Source: Cephaloticoccus sp.
GTDB lineage: Bacteria; Verrucomicrobiota; Verrucomicrobiia; Opitutales; Opitutaceae
Direction of reading: 5' to 3'
Assembly (NCBI GenBank): GCA_030833445.1
Contig: JAURHD010000015.1
Coordinates: forward strand, 1-64,000
Length of the DNA stretch: 64,000 bases
Both the position numbers and the translations under genes were made by a program. Within the stretch, counting starts at the first letter, position 1, and each line of letters begins with the position of its first letter. The notes beneath the pieces are model-generated. The model saw nothing but the letters and a program-made list of their open reading frames with translations, had not been told where the DNA came from and ran no database searches. Positions 42,365 to 53,800 of this stretch are shown here, piece after piece.

Positions 42365-45300
42365 ATGTCCGAACCGGCTTCTCCTCGTTTCCATATCGAC
42401 AGTCCCACCAGCTGGCGTCCTGTTGGTGCCGGCATCGAGGTTGTCGGTTGGCTTTATCCCGGTGAAATCGACATCTGCGTGGATATCAGAGCCAGAGTGG
42501 ACAAACGGGTCACTTTGGGGATTTACGGACTGGAACGACCCGATACCCAGGCGGCATTCGGGGGCACCCTCGCCGCTCGACGCACCGGATTCATCCAACG
42601 GGCGCAGGTTTGGAGCGGGGCCAAAGAATTGGCCCTTGATTGGCATGATGGCGTCCAATGGCGGGAATTTTTTCGCACCGCCCTCGATTGCTCGGGCTTA
42701 CCCGCCAACGCAACCAAACCTCCACGCATTCTACGGGCAGCGGTGACCTTTCAAACCCTGCAGTATCTTTACCGCCATTTCCACCGGGCATCCTGGCGGG
42801 AACTTTGCCGTGAAACTGACAGCGTCCTCCGTGATGTCCTTACTGCGACCAGCGATGTGGTGATTGGCGATCGTTTTCTGGGCCACATCGAGAACCCGGG
42901 TTACTGGATCAATTCCGGCTATGGCAAGTTTCGCATCACCGGTTGGATATTCGGAGTCGGTCGCACGATTTCGCAGCTCAGTGCCACTACGGGAGTCCTC
43001 ACGGAAAACCGGCTCGTTTTCCCCAAGGACAGGCCGGACGTCGCGTCCCATCGATCCGATCATGCCAACGCCCTCAAGTCCGGTTACTATGGTCTGGTGG
43101 ACATTCGTCAGGATACGCCCAATCCGGTCAACTTGAAGATTTTTGCAGAAACTGGCGATGGCACCCGTCCCCTCGCCTTTGCCCGTCGCGTGTATCTAGA
43201 CCGACGCGATGAGCATGCCGGACCGATCCCGATTTTTCGTGGCGTGCTGTTTTTCAAAGTGCTCGCCGCCCTCTTGCGTGGTCGTCTATTGGGGCGTTAC
43301 AAATTTGACAGTTGGCCGCAAGCCAGGGCGGAAATATCCCGACTGCGAAAAGAGTTGGCGGCCTCCTTGAACCATGGGGAGCAACGGAAAATTCCCGAGG
43401 TTATCACCAAGCGGAAGGATCTGGATACCTACAGTCGATGGCGCTGGCACAATCAATTGACCCCGCGTTTGCGTGCGGTCCTGCAGGACGATGCCACTGC
43501 CTTGGTTCAAACGGGCGGGCCGTTGATCAGTGTGGTGGTGCCGGCCTACAATACCCCCGAGAAATACCTGCGGGAACTTTTGGACAGCCTGCATCAGCAA
43601 CTTTATCCCCGCTGGGAACTTTGCATTGCCGACGATGCTTCACCCCAACCGCATGTCCGGCGTATTTTGGACGCAGCGGCCAAGGCAGACCCACGGATAA
43701 AACCCGTTTACCGCAGTGAGAACGGACACATTGCAAATGCCACGAATTCGGCCCTGGAGGTTAGCAAAGGAGACTACATCGCCTTGGTCGATCACGACGA
43801 CCTGCTGCCGCACGATGCACTGCTGCACGTGGCCCAGGCCATTGCCCAACATCCAACAGCGGGTTATCTCTACACCGATGAGGACAAAATTGACGATGCC
43901 GGCCGGCACTTCGATCCGCAATTCAAGGGCGCATGGAATCCGGAGATGGCGCTCACCCATAACTATACTCACCACCTCTCGGTCATCCGACGGGATATTG
44001 TGGAGAAGGCCGGACGGCTCAGGCCAGAATGCAATGGCGCGCAGGACATAGATCTTTTCCTGCGTTGCTGGGAATTACTGGACGCAAAGGATATCATTCA
44101 CGTGCCCTATGTCGCCTACCATTGGCGGGCGCATGCCGAAAGCACCGCAACCCGGGGCGATCAGAAAGGCTATCTTTTCGAAGCGGCCCGCAAGGCAATC
44201 GCCGATGCCATGGGCCGACGCCAGCTCGACGCCGAACCTTTTCTGCCGCAAATCGCCAAGGACTATTCCCTGTGTTTGCATCAGCTAAGGTGGGCCGATC
44301 ATCTGATAAGTAAACAGCCGGTCACGATTGTCATCCCGACAAAGAATCGGGTCGATCTGCTGCGCACCTGTCTCGATTCGCTGGCCCGAACTACCGACAA
44401 AGTTCATGTGAACGTCATTGTGGTGGATGACAATTCCACCGAAACAGAGTCCGTGCAGTATCTGGCATCGTTGGCCGGCCGCACTGACCTGCGCTGCCAG
44501 GTGATTCACGCGCCCAATTCGCCGACCGGTTTCAACTACTCGCGTCTGGTCAATCTGGGCACGGCGCGCGTGGAAACACCGCTGGTGCTGCACCTGAATA
44601 ACGATGTGGAGGCTCTGACTCCAGGTTGGCTCGAAGATATGGTCGGATGGTTAAGTGTGCCCGGAGTCGGTGTGGTCGGGGCCAAGTTGCTCTACCCTGA
44701 TGGCACTTTGAATCATGCCGGCATCGCACTCAGTCGTGATGATGGTCTCCCCCATGTGTTGTTTGAACGTGAACCGGCGGATGATCTCGGCCATTTGTTC
44801 TTGCCGCATACCGCCCGTAATGTCGCGGCCGTAACCGGGGCATGTCTGCTGACACGCACCGACCTATATCGCGAATTAAACGGATTCGATGAGGTTCAAT
44901 TACCTGTGGCCTACAACGACGTGGATTACTGCTTACGGGCTGGTCATGCTGGCTATCGCTCGGTGATCACCCCACAGGCCGTGCTCCGTCATATCGGCAG
45001 TGCCACACGGGGTAACCGCTATGAGGAACGTGAACACCTCGATTTTATCGCCCGTCACGGCGACACCGCCGATCCCCATCTCAACGAGGCACTACATTTT
45101 CCTCCCCGCAATCTGCCACTCAATCCTTACCACCAGCGTTACGCCGAAAAGGCCCGACCATTCAAGGCATTGGTGTTTACCCATAATCTCAATTTCGAAG
45201 GGGCACCCATCTTCATTTTTGAACTTGCCCGTTACCTCGCCGAGCAACCGGGAGTATCGGTCACCGTTGTTTCACCCACAGATGGTCCATTACGCCCGAA

Positions 45301-46330
45301 ATTTGTCCAAGCGGGCTTAAAGGTAGATATCTGGGATGTCTCCAACTTGACCGGCGCACAAACTCCAGTGGCCTTTGACACCGCCCTGAAGACTTTTGCG
45401 AGTTCCCGTTCCTGGGCAGACTCGGATGTATTCATCTGCAGCACGATGCTCACTTGGTGGGCGGTGCATTTGGCTGAAATCGCAGGCAAACCGGCTGCGC
45501 TGTATTGCCATGAAAGCAACGCCATCCGACGTTTTTTCCAACCCATACTACCCAGCCCGATGCACGCTTTGGTCGAGTCGGCGTTCCGCAAAGCCAAGCG
45601 AGTCGTATTTACCGCACGTTCCACGCATGACATCCATGAGGAACTGAATGACGGCGATAATTTCCGGACCCTTGCCAGCTGGGTGGATTTTGCCCGGATT
45701 GAAGCCTTCTCCGCGGCCCATTCACCAATGGAACTACGGCGCAAACACGGCCTGGATCCGGATGCGGTCGTGGTCGTCAACATCGGCTCCGTTTGCGAGC
45801 GCAAGGGTCAGCATATCTACATCCGCGGCATCGATCTTCTGCGCAAGGATCTCCCGGCACTATTCCCTGGTCGCAAAGTGCAATGGGTCATGGTCGGTGC
45901 CCGCGACGGACTTTATATGGAGACTTTGCGGGAGGACATTCAACTCATGGGGCTGCAGGATGAAGTAAAAATATTCCCTGAGACTCCGGACATCTATGAT
46001 TTCTATCGTTTGTCCGATTTGCTGGTTTGCACCAGCTTCGAAGAATCTTTTCCCCGCGTGATTTTAGAGGCGATGGTTTTTGGTAACCGCATCGTCAGCA
46101 CCGATGTGAATGGCATTTCCGAAATGTTAACCAACACAGACGAGGCCCACCTCGTGCCAGCGGGAGATCCATTCAAGCTCGCTCATGCACTCAAGCTCGC
46201 GTTCAAGGATCACTTTGCTGATGACGTGAAAATGATTTCGATGGCACGCGCACGCGCCGCCCGGCACTATCATCATGCCCGGGCATTGCCTCGCCATCTT
46301 GAAGTGGTTCGCGAGGCCTGGCTGGGTTGA
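42365..46330 (+). CDS. Giant three-glycosyltransferase protein (GT2-GT2-GT4) with two N-terminal beta modules
   Basis: This 1321-aa protein has module A (about res 8-125: FHIDSPTSW, VVGWLYPG, DIRARVD, GLERPD) and module B (about 170-280: GHIENPGYW, RITGWIFG, GYYGLVDI, LKIFAETGDG). Next is a first GT2 domain (about 386-600: ISVVVPAYNTP, ADDASP, ALVDHDDLLPHDAL near 475, YTDEDKID) and a second GT2 domain (about 653-900: VTIVIPTKNR, VVDDNSTE, LHLNNDVEALTPGWL near 742). A GT4 domain follows (about 934-1321: FTHNLNFEGAP, GSVCERKGQH, EESFPRVILEAM). All three active sites look intact. It probably builds a multi-sugar stretch on the cytosolic face. Specificities are unknown. Confidence 0.85.
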   Translation: MSEPASPRFHIDSPTSWRPVGAGIEVVGWLYPGEIDICVDIRARVDKRVTLGIYGLERPDTQAAFGGTLAARRTGFIQRAQVWSGAKELALDWHDGVQWREFFRTALDCSGLPANATKPPRILRAAVTFQTLQYLYRHFHRASWRELCRETDSVLRDVLTATSDVVIGDRFLGHIENPGYWINSGYGKFRITGWIFGVGRTISQLSATTGVLTENRLVFPKDRPDVASHRSDHANALKSGYYGLVDIRQDTPNPVNLKIFAETGDGTRPLAFARRVYLDRRDEHAGPIPIFRGVLFFKVLAALLRGRLLGRYKFDSWPQARAEISRLRKELAASLNHGEQRKIPEVITKRKDLDTYSRWRWHNQLTPRLRAVLQDDATALVQTGGPLISVVVPAYNTPEKYLRELLDSLHQQLYPRWELCIADDASPQPHVRRILDAAAKADPRIKPVYRSENGHIANATNSALEVSKGDYIALVDHDDLLPHDALLHVAQAIAQHPTAGYLYTDEDKIDDAGRHFDPQFKGAWNPEMALTHNYTHHLSVIRRDIVEKAGRLRPECNGAQDIDLFLRCWELLDAKDIIHVPYVAYHWRAHAESTATRGDQKGYLFEAARKAIADAMGRRQLDAEPFLPQIAKDYSLCLHQLRWADHLISKQPVTIVIPTKNRVDLLRTCLDSLARTTDKVHVNVIVVDDNSTETESVQYLASLAGRTDLRCQVIHAPNSPTGFNYSRLVNLGTARVETPLVLHLNNDVEALTPGWLEDMVGWLSVPGVGVVGAKLLYPDGTLNHAGIALSRDDGLPHVLFEREPADDLGHLFLPHTARNVAAVTGACLLTRTDLYRELNGFDEVQLPVAYNDVDYCLRAGHAGYRSVITPQAVLRHIGSATRGNRYEEREHLDFIARHGDTADPHLNEALHFPPRNLPLNPYHQRYAEKARPFKALVFTHNLNFEGAPIFIFELARYLAEQPGVSVTVVSPTDGPLRPKFVQAGLKVDIWDVSNLTGAQTPVAFDTALKTFASSRSWADSDVFICSTMLTWWAVHLAEIAGKPAALYCHESNAIRRFFQPILPSPMHALVESAFRKAKRVVFTARSTHDIHEELNDGDNFRTLASWVDFARIEAFSAAHSPMELRRKHGLDPDAVVVVNIGSVCERKGQHIYIRGIDLLRKDLPALFPGRKVQWVMVGARDGLYMETLREDIQLMGLQDEVKIFPETPDIYDFYRLSDLLVCTSFEESFPRVILEAMVFGNRIVSTDVNGISEMLTNTDEAHLVPAGDPFKLAHALKLAFKDHFADDVKMISMARARAARHYHHARALPRHLEVVREAWLG

Positions 46331-46340
46331 CGCCATCTCG

Positions 46341-48590
46341 ATGCACGACACCCCCTTTAGTTCTTCACAAGTAGAAGCCCCGCAACCCGGTGCCACCATC
46401 GCCCCAGGGTGGCAAATTATCCGCGGTTGGGTCTGGCCCAAGAAAGGTGGTCATTTCGTGGATGTGCGCGCGCGTGTGGAAGGTCGACTATTTCCCGGTA
46501 TCTACGGCCGTTCCCGACCGGACCTCGCCGCGCACTTTGGCACCGGACCTCGTTTGGCACTGGCCGAATTCAGTATCTGCCTTGAACTTCACCCCGGTTC
46601 TAAAGAGGTGACGCTTGAGGTGCTTGAACTCGAAGGACGTTGGACGCCTTTTCAGTCGGTTACCTATCAGGTCGAAGGAAAGGTGACCCATACAGCTACG
46701 CCCTCCAGTCCGCGCCCCCTGCGGTGGCATGACTTTGGCCGCGGACTGGATTACCTGTTGCGTTGTCGACGCACCCGGCCTGAAACTCCTTGGGTTCAAC
46801 TCGCGGTGGAACTGGCAGCTCAACTGCCCACGGTGCAGGATTTGCTGCATCCTCCTGAACCATTCATCGGGCATGCCGATGAGCCTGCGGTAATTAATAG
46901 CAGTCGATTAGGTCGCATTCCCTTAGTAGGTTATTTGTTTCATACCACCGGCATCATTCAACGCCTTTGGGCAACCGCCGATCTGCAAGCCCTGCAACCC
47001 ATCACGCTCGGTCGCAACACCGACAATTTGGCGCCTCATTTCCCCCAGTATCCCCAAGCAACCTCCTCGGGTTACGAGGGGTATGTGGACGTGCCGACTC
47101 AACTTCCCAATCCCGTCACCGTGCGACTCTACGCGGAGACGCCTGACGGGGCACTACATCTCGTGCACGTGCGTCGGACTCGTCGCCATGACGCCGAAAT
47201 GGAAAAATATCCTTCAGTCGACGCGACCCCGGAAAATTTTGCGGCCGCACTCTCAGCTTGGGAGAGCGCACTGCAAGTGCGAGGCGTAGCCGTAATTCGC
47301 GATGCCGAACTCACGCGGACAGTGATGGAGCTGCGCGCAGATTATCTCAAGGCTCCGCGTGCGATCACCACCGCACCACGCAGGACAATGGCAATCAAAC
47401 TGGACCCAACCCTACGTCCTCCAACTCGAATTATTCTCGCGACCCACAATCTGAATCTTGAAGGGGCGCCTTTGTTTCTACTCGATTTGGCCCGGCATCT
47501 GGCTGCGGGTGGCGCGCAACTCACCGTGGTCAGTGCCGATGATGGCGTGTTGCGGGAGCGTTTTGCTGCCCTCTGCGCCACTATTAAAATCGTCAACGTG
47601 ACGCCGGTGTTCAGGGCCTCCAGCGCCGATGCCGCGCAGACAGCACTGGCAGAACTAGGTCGGGACTTTGACTTCGGAACAGCAGATCTGGTAATCACCA
47701 ACACATTTACCACCTTCTGGGCCGTTCATGCGGCCAAGCTCGCGCGGCGGCACGTGCTCAGCTATGTGCACGAAAGCACCAGCCCGATGGCGTTCTATGG
47801 TCGCACCCTCCATCCATCGGTGCTGGCGTTGGTTGATGACGCTTTGGAACTGGCCGACGCGGTATCGTTCACCAGTGAGGCCACCCGCAGATATCACGCG
47901 CGAGCCGATCGACCACTCAATGCCATGATTACCCCCGGGTGGGTGGATCTTCAAGCGATTGACCAATGGCAGAAGGAACATGCTCGCGCCGGGATCAGAG
48001 AAAATTTCGGCGTCAAACCCGATGAATTTCTCGTCACCAATATCGGCACGATTTGCGATCGCAAAGGACAACTGGGTTTCGCCCGGGCTGTGGACTTGTT
48101 CAACCGCAGACATCCGGAGTTGGCGGCTCAAACCCGTTTCATACTGTTGGGTGGCAGAAAATCTACTTTTGACGATATCCTGCGGGAGACTCTCAAAGGA
48201 TTGAATGTTCCCAATCTTGAAGTGCACCCCGAGCATTCCGACTATCTCGGCTACTATGTCGCGGCGGATCTGACCGCGTGTTCAAGTTTTGAGGAATCGT
48301 CCCCGCGGGTGGTTTTCGAAGCCATGGCTTGTGGGGTGCCCTTGCTCGCATCGGCAATTCCCGGCATCAATGAAATCGTGCAAGACGGAGTCGAGGCCTT
48401 GCTCGTGCCGCCCGGTGATACGACGGCTTGGGCCAATGCTCTGGCCGATATGTTAAACTCCCGGGACCTGCGGGCAAAACTATCCACCCGGGCTCGTGAC
48501 CGCGTCGCAGTCCACTACGCCGCGGGAAAAGTGCTCCCCCTGCACACCGCGCTCGCGTGCTCCGTGGCTGACGGCCAATTTACATCATGA
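46341..48590 (+). CDS. GT4 glycosyltransferase with two N-terminal beta modules
   Basis: This 749-aa protein has module A (about res 10-115: IIRGWVWPKKG, DVRARVEG, GIYGRSRPD) and module B (about 175-285: GHADEPAVI, LVGYLFH, YEGYVDV, RLYAETPDG). A GT-B domain from about 362 follows (ATHNLNLEGAPLFLLDLA, IGTICDRKGQ, FEESSPRVVFEAMACGVP). It matches the C-terminal GT4 and N-terminal modules of the giant protein upstream but lacks the two GT2 domains between them. ATG 46341 lies 10 bp after the upstream stop; an earlier ATG at 46275 overlaps it. The stop overlaps the next ATG. Confidence 0.83.
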   Translation: MHDTPFSSSQVEAPQPGATIAPGWQIIRGWVWPKKGGHFVDVRARVEGRLFPGIYGRSRPDLAAHFGTGPRLALAEFSICLELHPGSKEVTLEVLELEGRWTPFQSVTYQVEGKVTHTATPSSPRPLRWHDFGRGLDYLLRCRRTRPETPWVQLAVELAAQLPTVQDLLHPPEPFIGHADEPAVINSSRLGRIPLVGYLFHTTGIIQRLWATADLQALQPITLGRNTDNLAPHFPQYPQATSSGYEGYVDVPTQLPNPVTVRLYAETPDGALHLVHVRRTRRHDAEMEKYPSVDATPENFAAALSAWESALQVRGVAVIRDAELTRTVMELRADYLKAPRAITTAPRRTMAIKLDPTLRPPTRIILATHNLNLEGAPLFLLDLARHLAAGGAQLTVVSADDGVLRERFAALCATIKIVNVTPVFRASSADAAQTALAELGRDFDFGTADLVITNTFTTFWAVHAAKLARRHVLSYVHESTSPMAFYGRTLHPSVLALVDDALELADAVSFTSEATRRYHARADRPLNAMITPGWVDLQAIDQWQKEHARAGIRENFGVKPDEFLVTNIGTICDRKGQLGFARAVDLFNRRHPELAAQTRFILLGGRKSTFDDILRETLKGLNVPNLEVHPEHSDYLGYYVAADLTACSSFEESSPRVVFEAMACGVPLLASAIPGINEIVQDGVEALLVPPGDTTAWANALADMLNSRDLRAKLSTRARDRVAVHYAAGKVLPLHTALACSVADGQFTS

Positions 48591-50830
48591 CCGAAAAATT
48601 CGGCTGGCAGTTCGATCTCGAAGTTCATCCCCCGGGCTGGAATTTTCCGGCAGGCAAGTCATGGGTGGCGGGATGGCTTTGGTCCAGTGAAGGGCGTCTG
48701 ATTTCCGATCTGCGGGCCTGGATTGATGGCCGGTCCTTTTTGGCCATTCATGGCCTGCCCAAGCCCGGACTGGACGAGCGTTTCCTGCAACACCCCGGAC
48801 CGCCTTATCTTGGTTTCACCATCCAAATCAATCCTCATGCCGGAGCCAAATTGTTCCGATTCGAAGTCCGCGATGAACATGGAAACTGGCGTGAACTTTT
48901 CCGCACCCAAATCAGTGTAGATCCAAAAGCCGGACCCTGCCCCCAGGCCAAAACTCTGGCTGAAATCCTCCCGACACAGATGGACCGTCTGCTACGCCAC
49001 CATACCGCCCATCCGGAAAATCCTTGGGCAAAGCTGGCAGATGAAACGGTTTCGACCGCACTCGGTGAACCTTTGGACTCTCTGCCCAATCCGCCTTTTC
49101 ATGGAGCACTCGAAGAACCACGTGAAGTTGGCTGGGTCCGCTATGGACGCATTTCGGTGACCGGTTGGCTGGCCCACCGCACAGCCAAAATCATCCGGGT
49201 CACCGCAATGATTGACCCGGTCCTCGAGGTATCGCTACTGCATGGCCTGCACCGCACAGATATCGATGGCGTTTTCGCGGACCTGCCCGGACGGGAGACC
49301 TCGGCCTTTCTCGGACTGGTTGACCTACCGACAGGCTCAAGCACTCCTGCGCTCTTGAAGATTTTTGCGGAACTTGAAAATGGGGAAAAGCACTTGGTTT
49401 TTGCCCAACGTTTCACCCCACGAATTCTTGCCGGCGCCGAGTCGCCCCTGCCTCCTTTATCGAGGGCATCTTACCTCAAGGCAAGTTGGGCCCTTTACCG
49501 GTCAGCGAAACGTCATCACCTGCCAAAATCGACCTGGTCCGACTTGCACACCGCCCTCCGCACCGCTTGGGATAGTTTCGCGGTCGAGGCCCCGGCCAGC
49601 CGCAGCCCCAAGGCGCTCAAGGCACCCGAGCTGCCTGATGACTCTACCAACACTCCCCTCCGGGTGATGGTGGTGACACACAACCTCAATTTCGAAGGTG
49701 CGCCGTGGTTCATTTATGAGCTGGCTTGTTTTCTGGCCTCTACCCCCGGAAACAAGGTGCATATCGTTTCTCCACAGGAAGGTCCTTTGCGGGCAGTCTT
49801 CGAACAAGTAGGACTGCCGGTGCAAGTAATCAATGTCGATGCGTTGCTGGCCACTCAAACATCCGCGGAGTTTCACGCAGCCCTCGCCGAATCTACAGCT
49901 AGCCTGCCTTGGGCAACAACCGATATCGTGATCGGCAACACCATGGTTACCTTTTGGGCTATGCATGCCGCCCGATTGGCGGGCAAGGCTGCACTGCTTT
50001 ACGTTCATGAGAGCTCTCCGGTTCGGCGCTTTTTTGCCCGACATCTGGCACCCGAAATTTTGGCCGTTGCCGAGGACGCATTCCATGTGGCTGATCACGT
50101 GGTTTACACGGCCGCTTCCACCCAGACGGTGCATGCCCGCATCAATTGCGACGGCAAAGCGGTGTTGATGCCCAGTTGGGTAGACGTAGCCCGGGTTGAT
50201 ACCTTCGTTGCCTCCCATGACGCCGCATCCCTCCGGCGCAAACATGGGCTCGATCCAGATGCTGTGCTCCTGGTCAATATCGGCTCACTTTGTGAACGTA
50301 AGGGTCAGCATATTTTCATTCAGGCAGCAGACCTCCTGCAGGACGAACTCAGCTTCACCTACCCGGATCGTAAAATTGTATTCGTAATGGTGGGAACCCG
50401 TCCGGGTCTCTATCTGGAAATGCTGGAAAAGGAAGTGGCCCGACGCGGTCTGGCCGATCGCGTAAGCTTCCTGCCCGAAACTGGAGAAATTTTCGATTTC
50501 TACCGCTTGGCCGATATTTTCGTCTGCACCAGCTTTGAAGAATCATTCCCCCGCGTATTGCTGGAATCGGCTGCATTCGGCCTGCCCATCGTTACAACCA
50601 ATGTGAATGGCATCCCGGAAATGCTGGCCGCGGACGAAGCGTGGCTGACTCCACCCGGCGACCGCTATCGGTTGGCTACGGCAATCAAATCAGCCTTGGA
50701 TGCGCATTTTTCCGGCGATCGGTCCCGATCCATCAAGGCTAGGGCCAAGGTGCTGCAAAAATACCATCAATCAAAGTCACTTCCGCTCCATACCGCACTG
50801 GCTCAGTCCGCGGCACGCCGGCACGCTTGA
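48587..50830 (+). CDS. GT4 glycosyltransferase with two N-terminal beta modules, paralogue of the preceding gene
   Basis: This 747-aa protein repeats the layout of the gene at 46341: module A (about res 3-110: VAGWLWSSEG, DLRAWIDG, HGLPKPG, LGFTIQI), module B (about 168-290: GALEEPREV, SVTGWLAHR, FLGLVDLP, LKIFAELENG) and a GT4 domain from about 358. The GT4 domain carries VTHNLNFEGAPWFIYELA, IGSLCERKGQHIF and EESFPRVLLESAAFG (EX7E motif). The ATG overlaps the upstream TGA (ATGA). These tandem copies probably add related sugars at successive positions. The donor is unknown. Confidence 0.83.
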   Translation: MTEKFGWQFDLEVHPPGWNFPAGKSWVAGWLWSSEGRLISDLRAWIDGRSFLAIHGLPKPGLDERFLQHPGPPYLGFTIQINPHAGAKLFRFEVRDEHGNWRELFRTQISVDPKAGPCPQAKTLAEILPTQMDRLLRHHTAHPENPWAKLADETVSTALGEPLDSLPNPPFHGALEEPREVGWVRYGRISVTGWLAHRTAKIIRVTAMIDPVLEVSLLHGLHRTDIDGVFADLPGRETSAFLGLVDLPTGSSTPALLKIFAELENGEKHLVFAQRFTPRILAGAESPLPPLSRASYLKASWALYRSAKRHHLPKSTWSDLHTALRTAWDSFAVEAPASRSPKALKAPELPDDSTNTPLRVMVVTHNLNFEGAPWFIYELACFLASTPGNKVHIVSPQEGPLRAVFEQVGLPVQVINVDALLATQTSAEFHAALAESTASLPWATTDIVIGNTMVTFWAMHAARLAGKAALLYVHESSPVRRFFARHLAPEILAVAEDAFHVADHVVYTAASTQTVHARINCDGKAVLMPSWVDVARVDTFVASHDAASLRRKHGLDPDAVLLVNIGSLCERKGQHIFIQAADLLQDELSFTYPDRKIVFVMVGTRPGLYLEMLEKEVARRGLADRVSFLPETGEIFDFYRLADIFVCTSFEESFPRVLLESAAFGLPIVTTNVNGIPEMLAADEAWLTPPGDRYRLATAIKSALDAHFSGDRSRSIKARAKVLQKYHQSKSLPLHTALAQSAARRHA

Positions 50831-50887
50831 CGGAGATAACCGGGCTTGTCCTTGATCTACTGTCCGACCTATTGCTAACCCCGCACT

Positions 50888-53800
50888 GTGAACGAAAACG
50901 ACGCCTATATCTTTGATGTGGAAAACCCCGGTTCGTGGGTTTTTACGGGTGAACCAGTGTGGATAAGTGGATGGTTTCTAACCAAAACCGGGGCGATATT
51001 CTCCGATATCCGGGCGATCATCGCCGGGGTGCCGCATATGGGCATTCTGGGGATGCCACGGCCAGAGATTGAAAAGCAATACCGTGGAACCACCGGACTG
51101 CCCCATGCCGGTTTTCTCCTCCACGTGCAACCACCGCTTGGCGCTACCGATCTACGCATCGAACTCCTCGATGCCGGGCACCATTGGGTGGAGATCTGGC
51201 GGCGACCCATCAAAGTGCGCAAAGGACCTGGCCGACCGGCTCACTACAACCCGGCCCTCTTGCCAGATCACCTGCATCGCCTGCTTCAAGCCCGCCGGGC
51301 TGATCCGACCACCAGTTTGAATCAAGTCGCCACCAAGCTCATGCTTGAAGGCGCGGCCGTGCCACTCGATACGCTGCCCAATCCGCCCTTTTATGGTGCG
51401 TTGGAAAAGCCCGAGCTGGTCGGCGGTTCACAATACGGCAAGGTGCGCGTCGAAGGATGGATCATTCATCGGGAGCAACGTATTCGTCGATTGGTGGCGA
51501 GCACCCATCCTTTGGTGGAGAACGAACTTGATTACGGAGATCGCGAGCGAGCCGAGGCCGCCCTGCTTTTTCCGGATCATCCCTATGCCGGTCGCTCGCA
51601 ATATTTTGGCATGCTCGATCTGGACGAATTCGCTCCGAGCCCGGCCGTCATCAAGCTGTTTGCCGAACTTGAAGACGGCACCAATCATTTGGTTTTCACC
51701 CGACGCTTTCATGTCCGGGCCTGTCCGGTTTGGGAACGCCCTCTCCCCGTCTTTCAGCGCCGCGAGTTTTTCGACAGTTTCTTAGCCCTGCGCACGGCCG
51801 CACGAAAACTGGATATCGGCATGGGGGGAATTGTTGCCCAATGGCGTGCGCTCAAATCTGCCCATAATCTGTGCCGGCGCGACGCCCCGTTGGTTATACC
51901 GACTCACTTATCCCAGCGGGATCCGTATCTGCTCTGGCAACAAAACAATCAGCTGACTCCGCGACTGGTCGAGGTGCTCAAGGACGCGGCGCACAAACTA
52001 GGCGACGCTCCTGTTTTCACTGTGTTGGTTGATACCAGTAATTGCACACAGGCCCACATCGACTCCCTGTCACTTTCCTTGCTCGCCCAAATATATCCGC
52101 ACTGGGAGGCACATTTTGTTGGATCTGTGGACCCCACCGGCTCGGACGCTCGTTACCGCAAACATTCCGTCAAGCGTCCCGCCACCATAACGAGTGGACT
52201 CAACTCGGTCATAGAAACTTCCCGCGGCACTCATCTGATTTTCCTCCCCGGACATTCGCAACTCAGTCCCGATGCGCTGCTGGTGATCGCCGAACGGATC
52301 GCAGCACAATCTGATTTGGATCTGATTTACACGGATGAGGATCGCATGAATGCCGATGGACGGCGCAGCGATCCTGATTTCAAGCCAGATTGGAGCCCGG
52401 CGTTCGCGCTTTCTGGCCTATTTCCGGGCCAGCTCAGCGTTATCCGTCGTGAACTTGCGCAAGCACTAGGTGGTTTACGCGAATCATTTGCCTACGTGGG
52501 CTGGCACGATCTGCTGTTGCGTATTAGTGATGGTCTGGAATCTGACAAGGTCGCGCATGTGCCACTGGTTTGTCACCATGCCTGCGCGGAAATTCCGCGT
52601 GAATTGGATCTCAACCATCCGGCCTATGAACAGGCTCGCCAAGCCTTGGCCGAAGCCGTCAAGCGCCGCGGGTGGCCTGCTTCCCCATTCCTCCCCGAGG
52701 CGGGTAATAGCCGCCGGCAATGTTTCCATCAACTACGCTGGGACCGCGACCTCTTGGCCCGGTTACCCGTGACGATTGTGATTCCGACTCGCGACCGGTT
52801 GCATCTGTTGCAGGAGTGTGTTGAGCGGCTTGAGGAAACTGTTGTGTGGGACCATGTCTGTTTGGTGATCGTGGATGACCATTCACGTGATCCCGATGCC
52901 CTGCGTTATCTTGAACAAATCCAACTGCGGACAGATTTGCATTGCACCGTGGTCCGGTCGGCAGACCCCCACGCTCCATTTAATTATTCCCAACTCGTCA
53001 ACGCTGCCTTGCCCCAGCTGAAGACACCTCTGGTGCTCCATCTGAACAACGATGTAAATGCCTTGGAACCCGGTTGGCTCGAGGAAATGGTCGCCTGGTT
53101 TACCCAGGCAGATATCGGGGTCGTCGGTGCAAAACTCATTTTTCCAGATCGCTCCCTGAACCACACCGGCATCGTCATTGGACCGCATGGCGGTCTGGCC
53201 GATACACCTTGGGCGCGACTGCCCGAGAAAGAGATCCCCCCGAGTTGGCATGCCGTCACACGTGAAGTCTCCGCAGTAACTGGAGCCTGCCTGATGACCC
53301 GCACTGATCTTTACCGGCAACTCGGAGGATTTGATGAGGGTGATTTTGGCGTCGCTTACAACGACGTGGACTACTGCCTGCGCGTGCGCGGTGCTGGTCA
53401 GCGCGTCATCTACACTCCACAAGCCCGGCTCATGCACTGGGGCAGCGCGACCCGAGGAGTCACTTTTGATGACAAGGAGCACATTGCGTGGCTGCGGCGC
53501 TATGCCGGCTATGCGGATCCCTATTTCAAATCAAACCTGCTACTCAAAGGTAACCGGGTGCAGTGCCGGCCGGAAGGGGGCGCGCGGCCAGAACGGGTTG
53601 GTCGTATGCGAGTGCTCCTGATCACGCACAACCTCAACTTGGAAGGAGCGCCTTTATTCCTTTTGGAATACGCCACCCATCTGGCGCGGGTTGAAGGTTT
53701 CAAACTAGATGTGCTGGCCGGTCAAGAAGGTCCGTTGCGCTCGGCCTATGAAGCACTCGGAGCACAGCTGACTCTCATCAATCCTGGGTTGCTCATGCGT

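Noticed and set aside
42176-42658. Full 160-codon - strand frame as a gene
   Set aside because: Its first two thirds are antisense to the glycosyltransferase module at 42365; only the last part lies outside, so it was kept only as a possible remnant.
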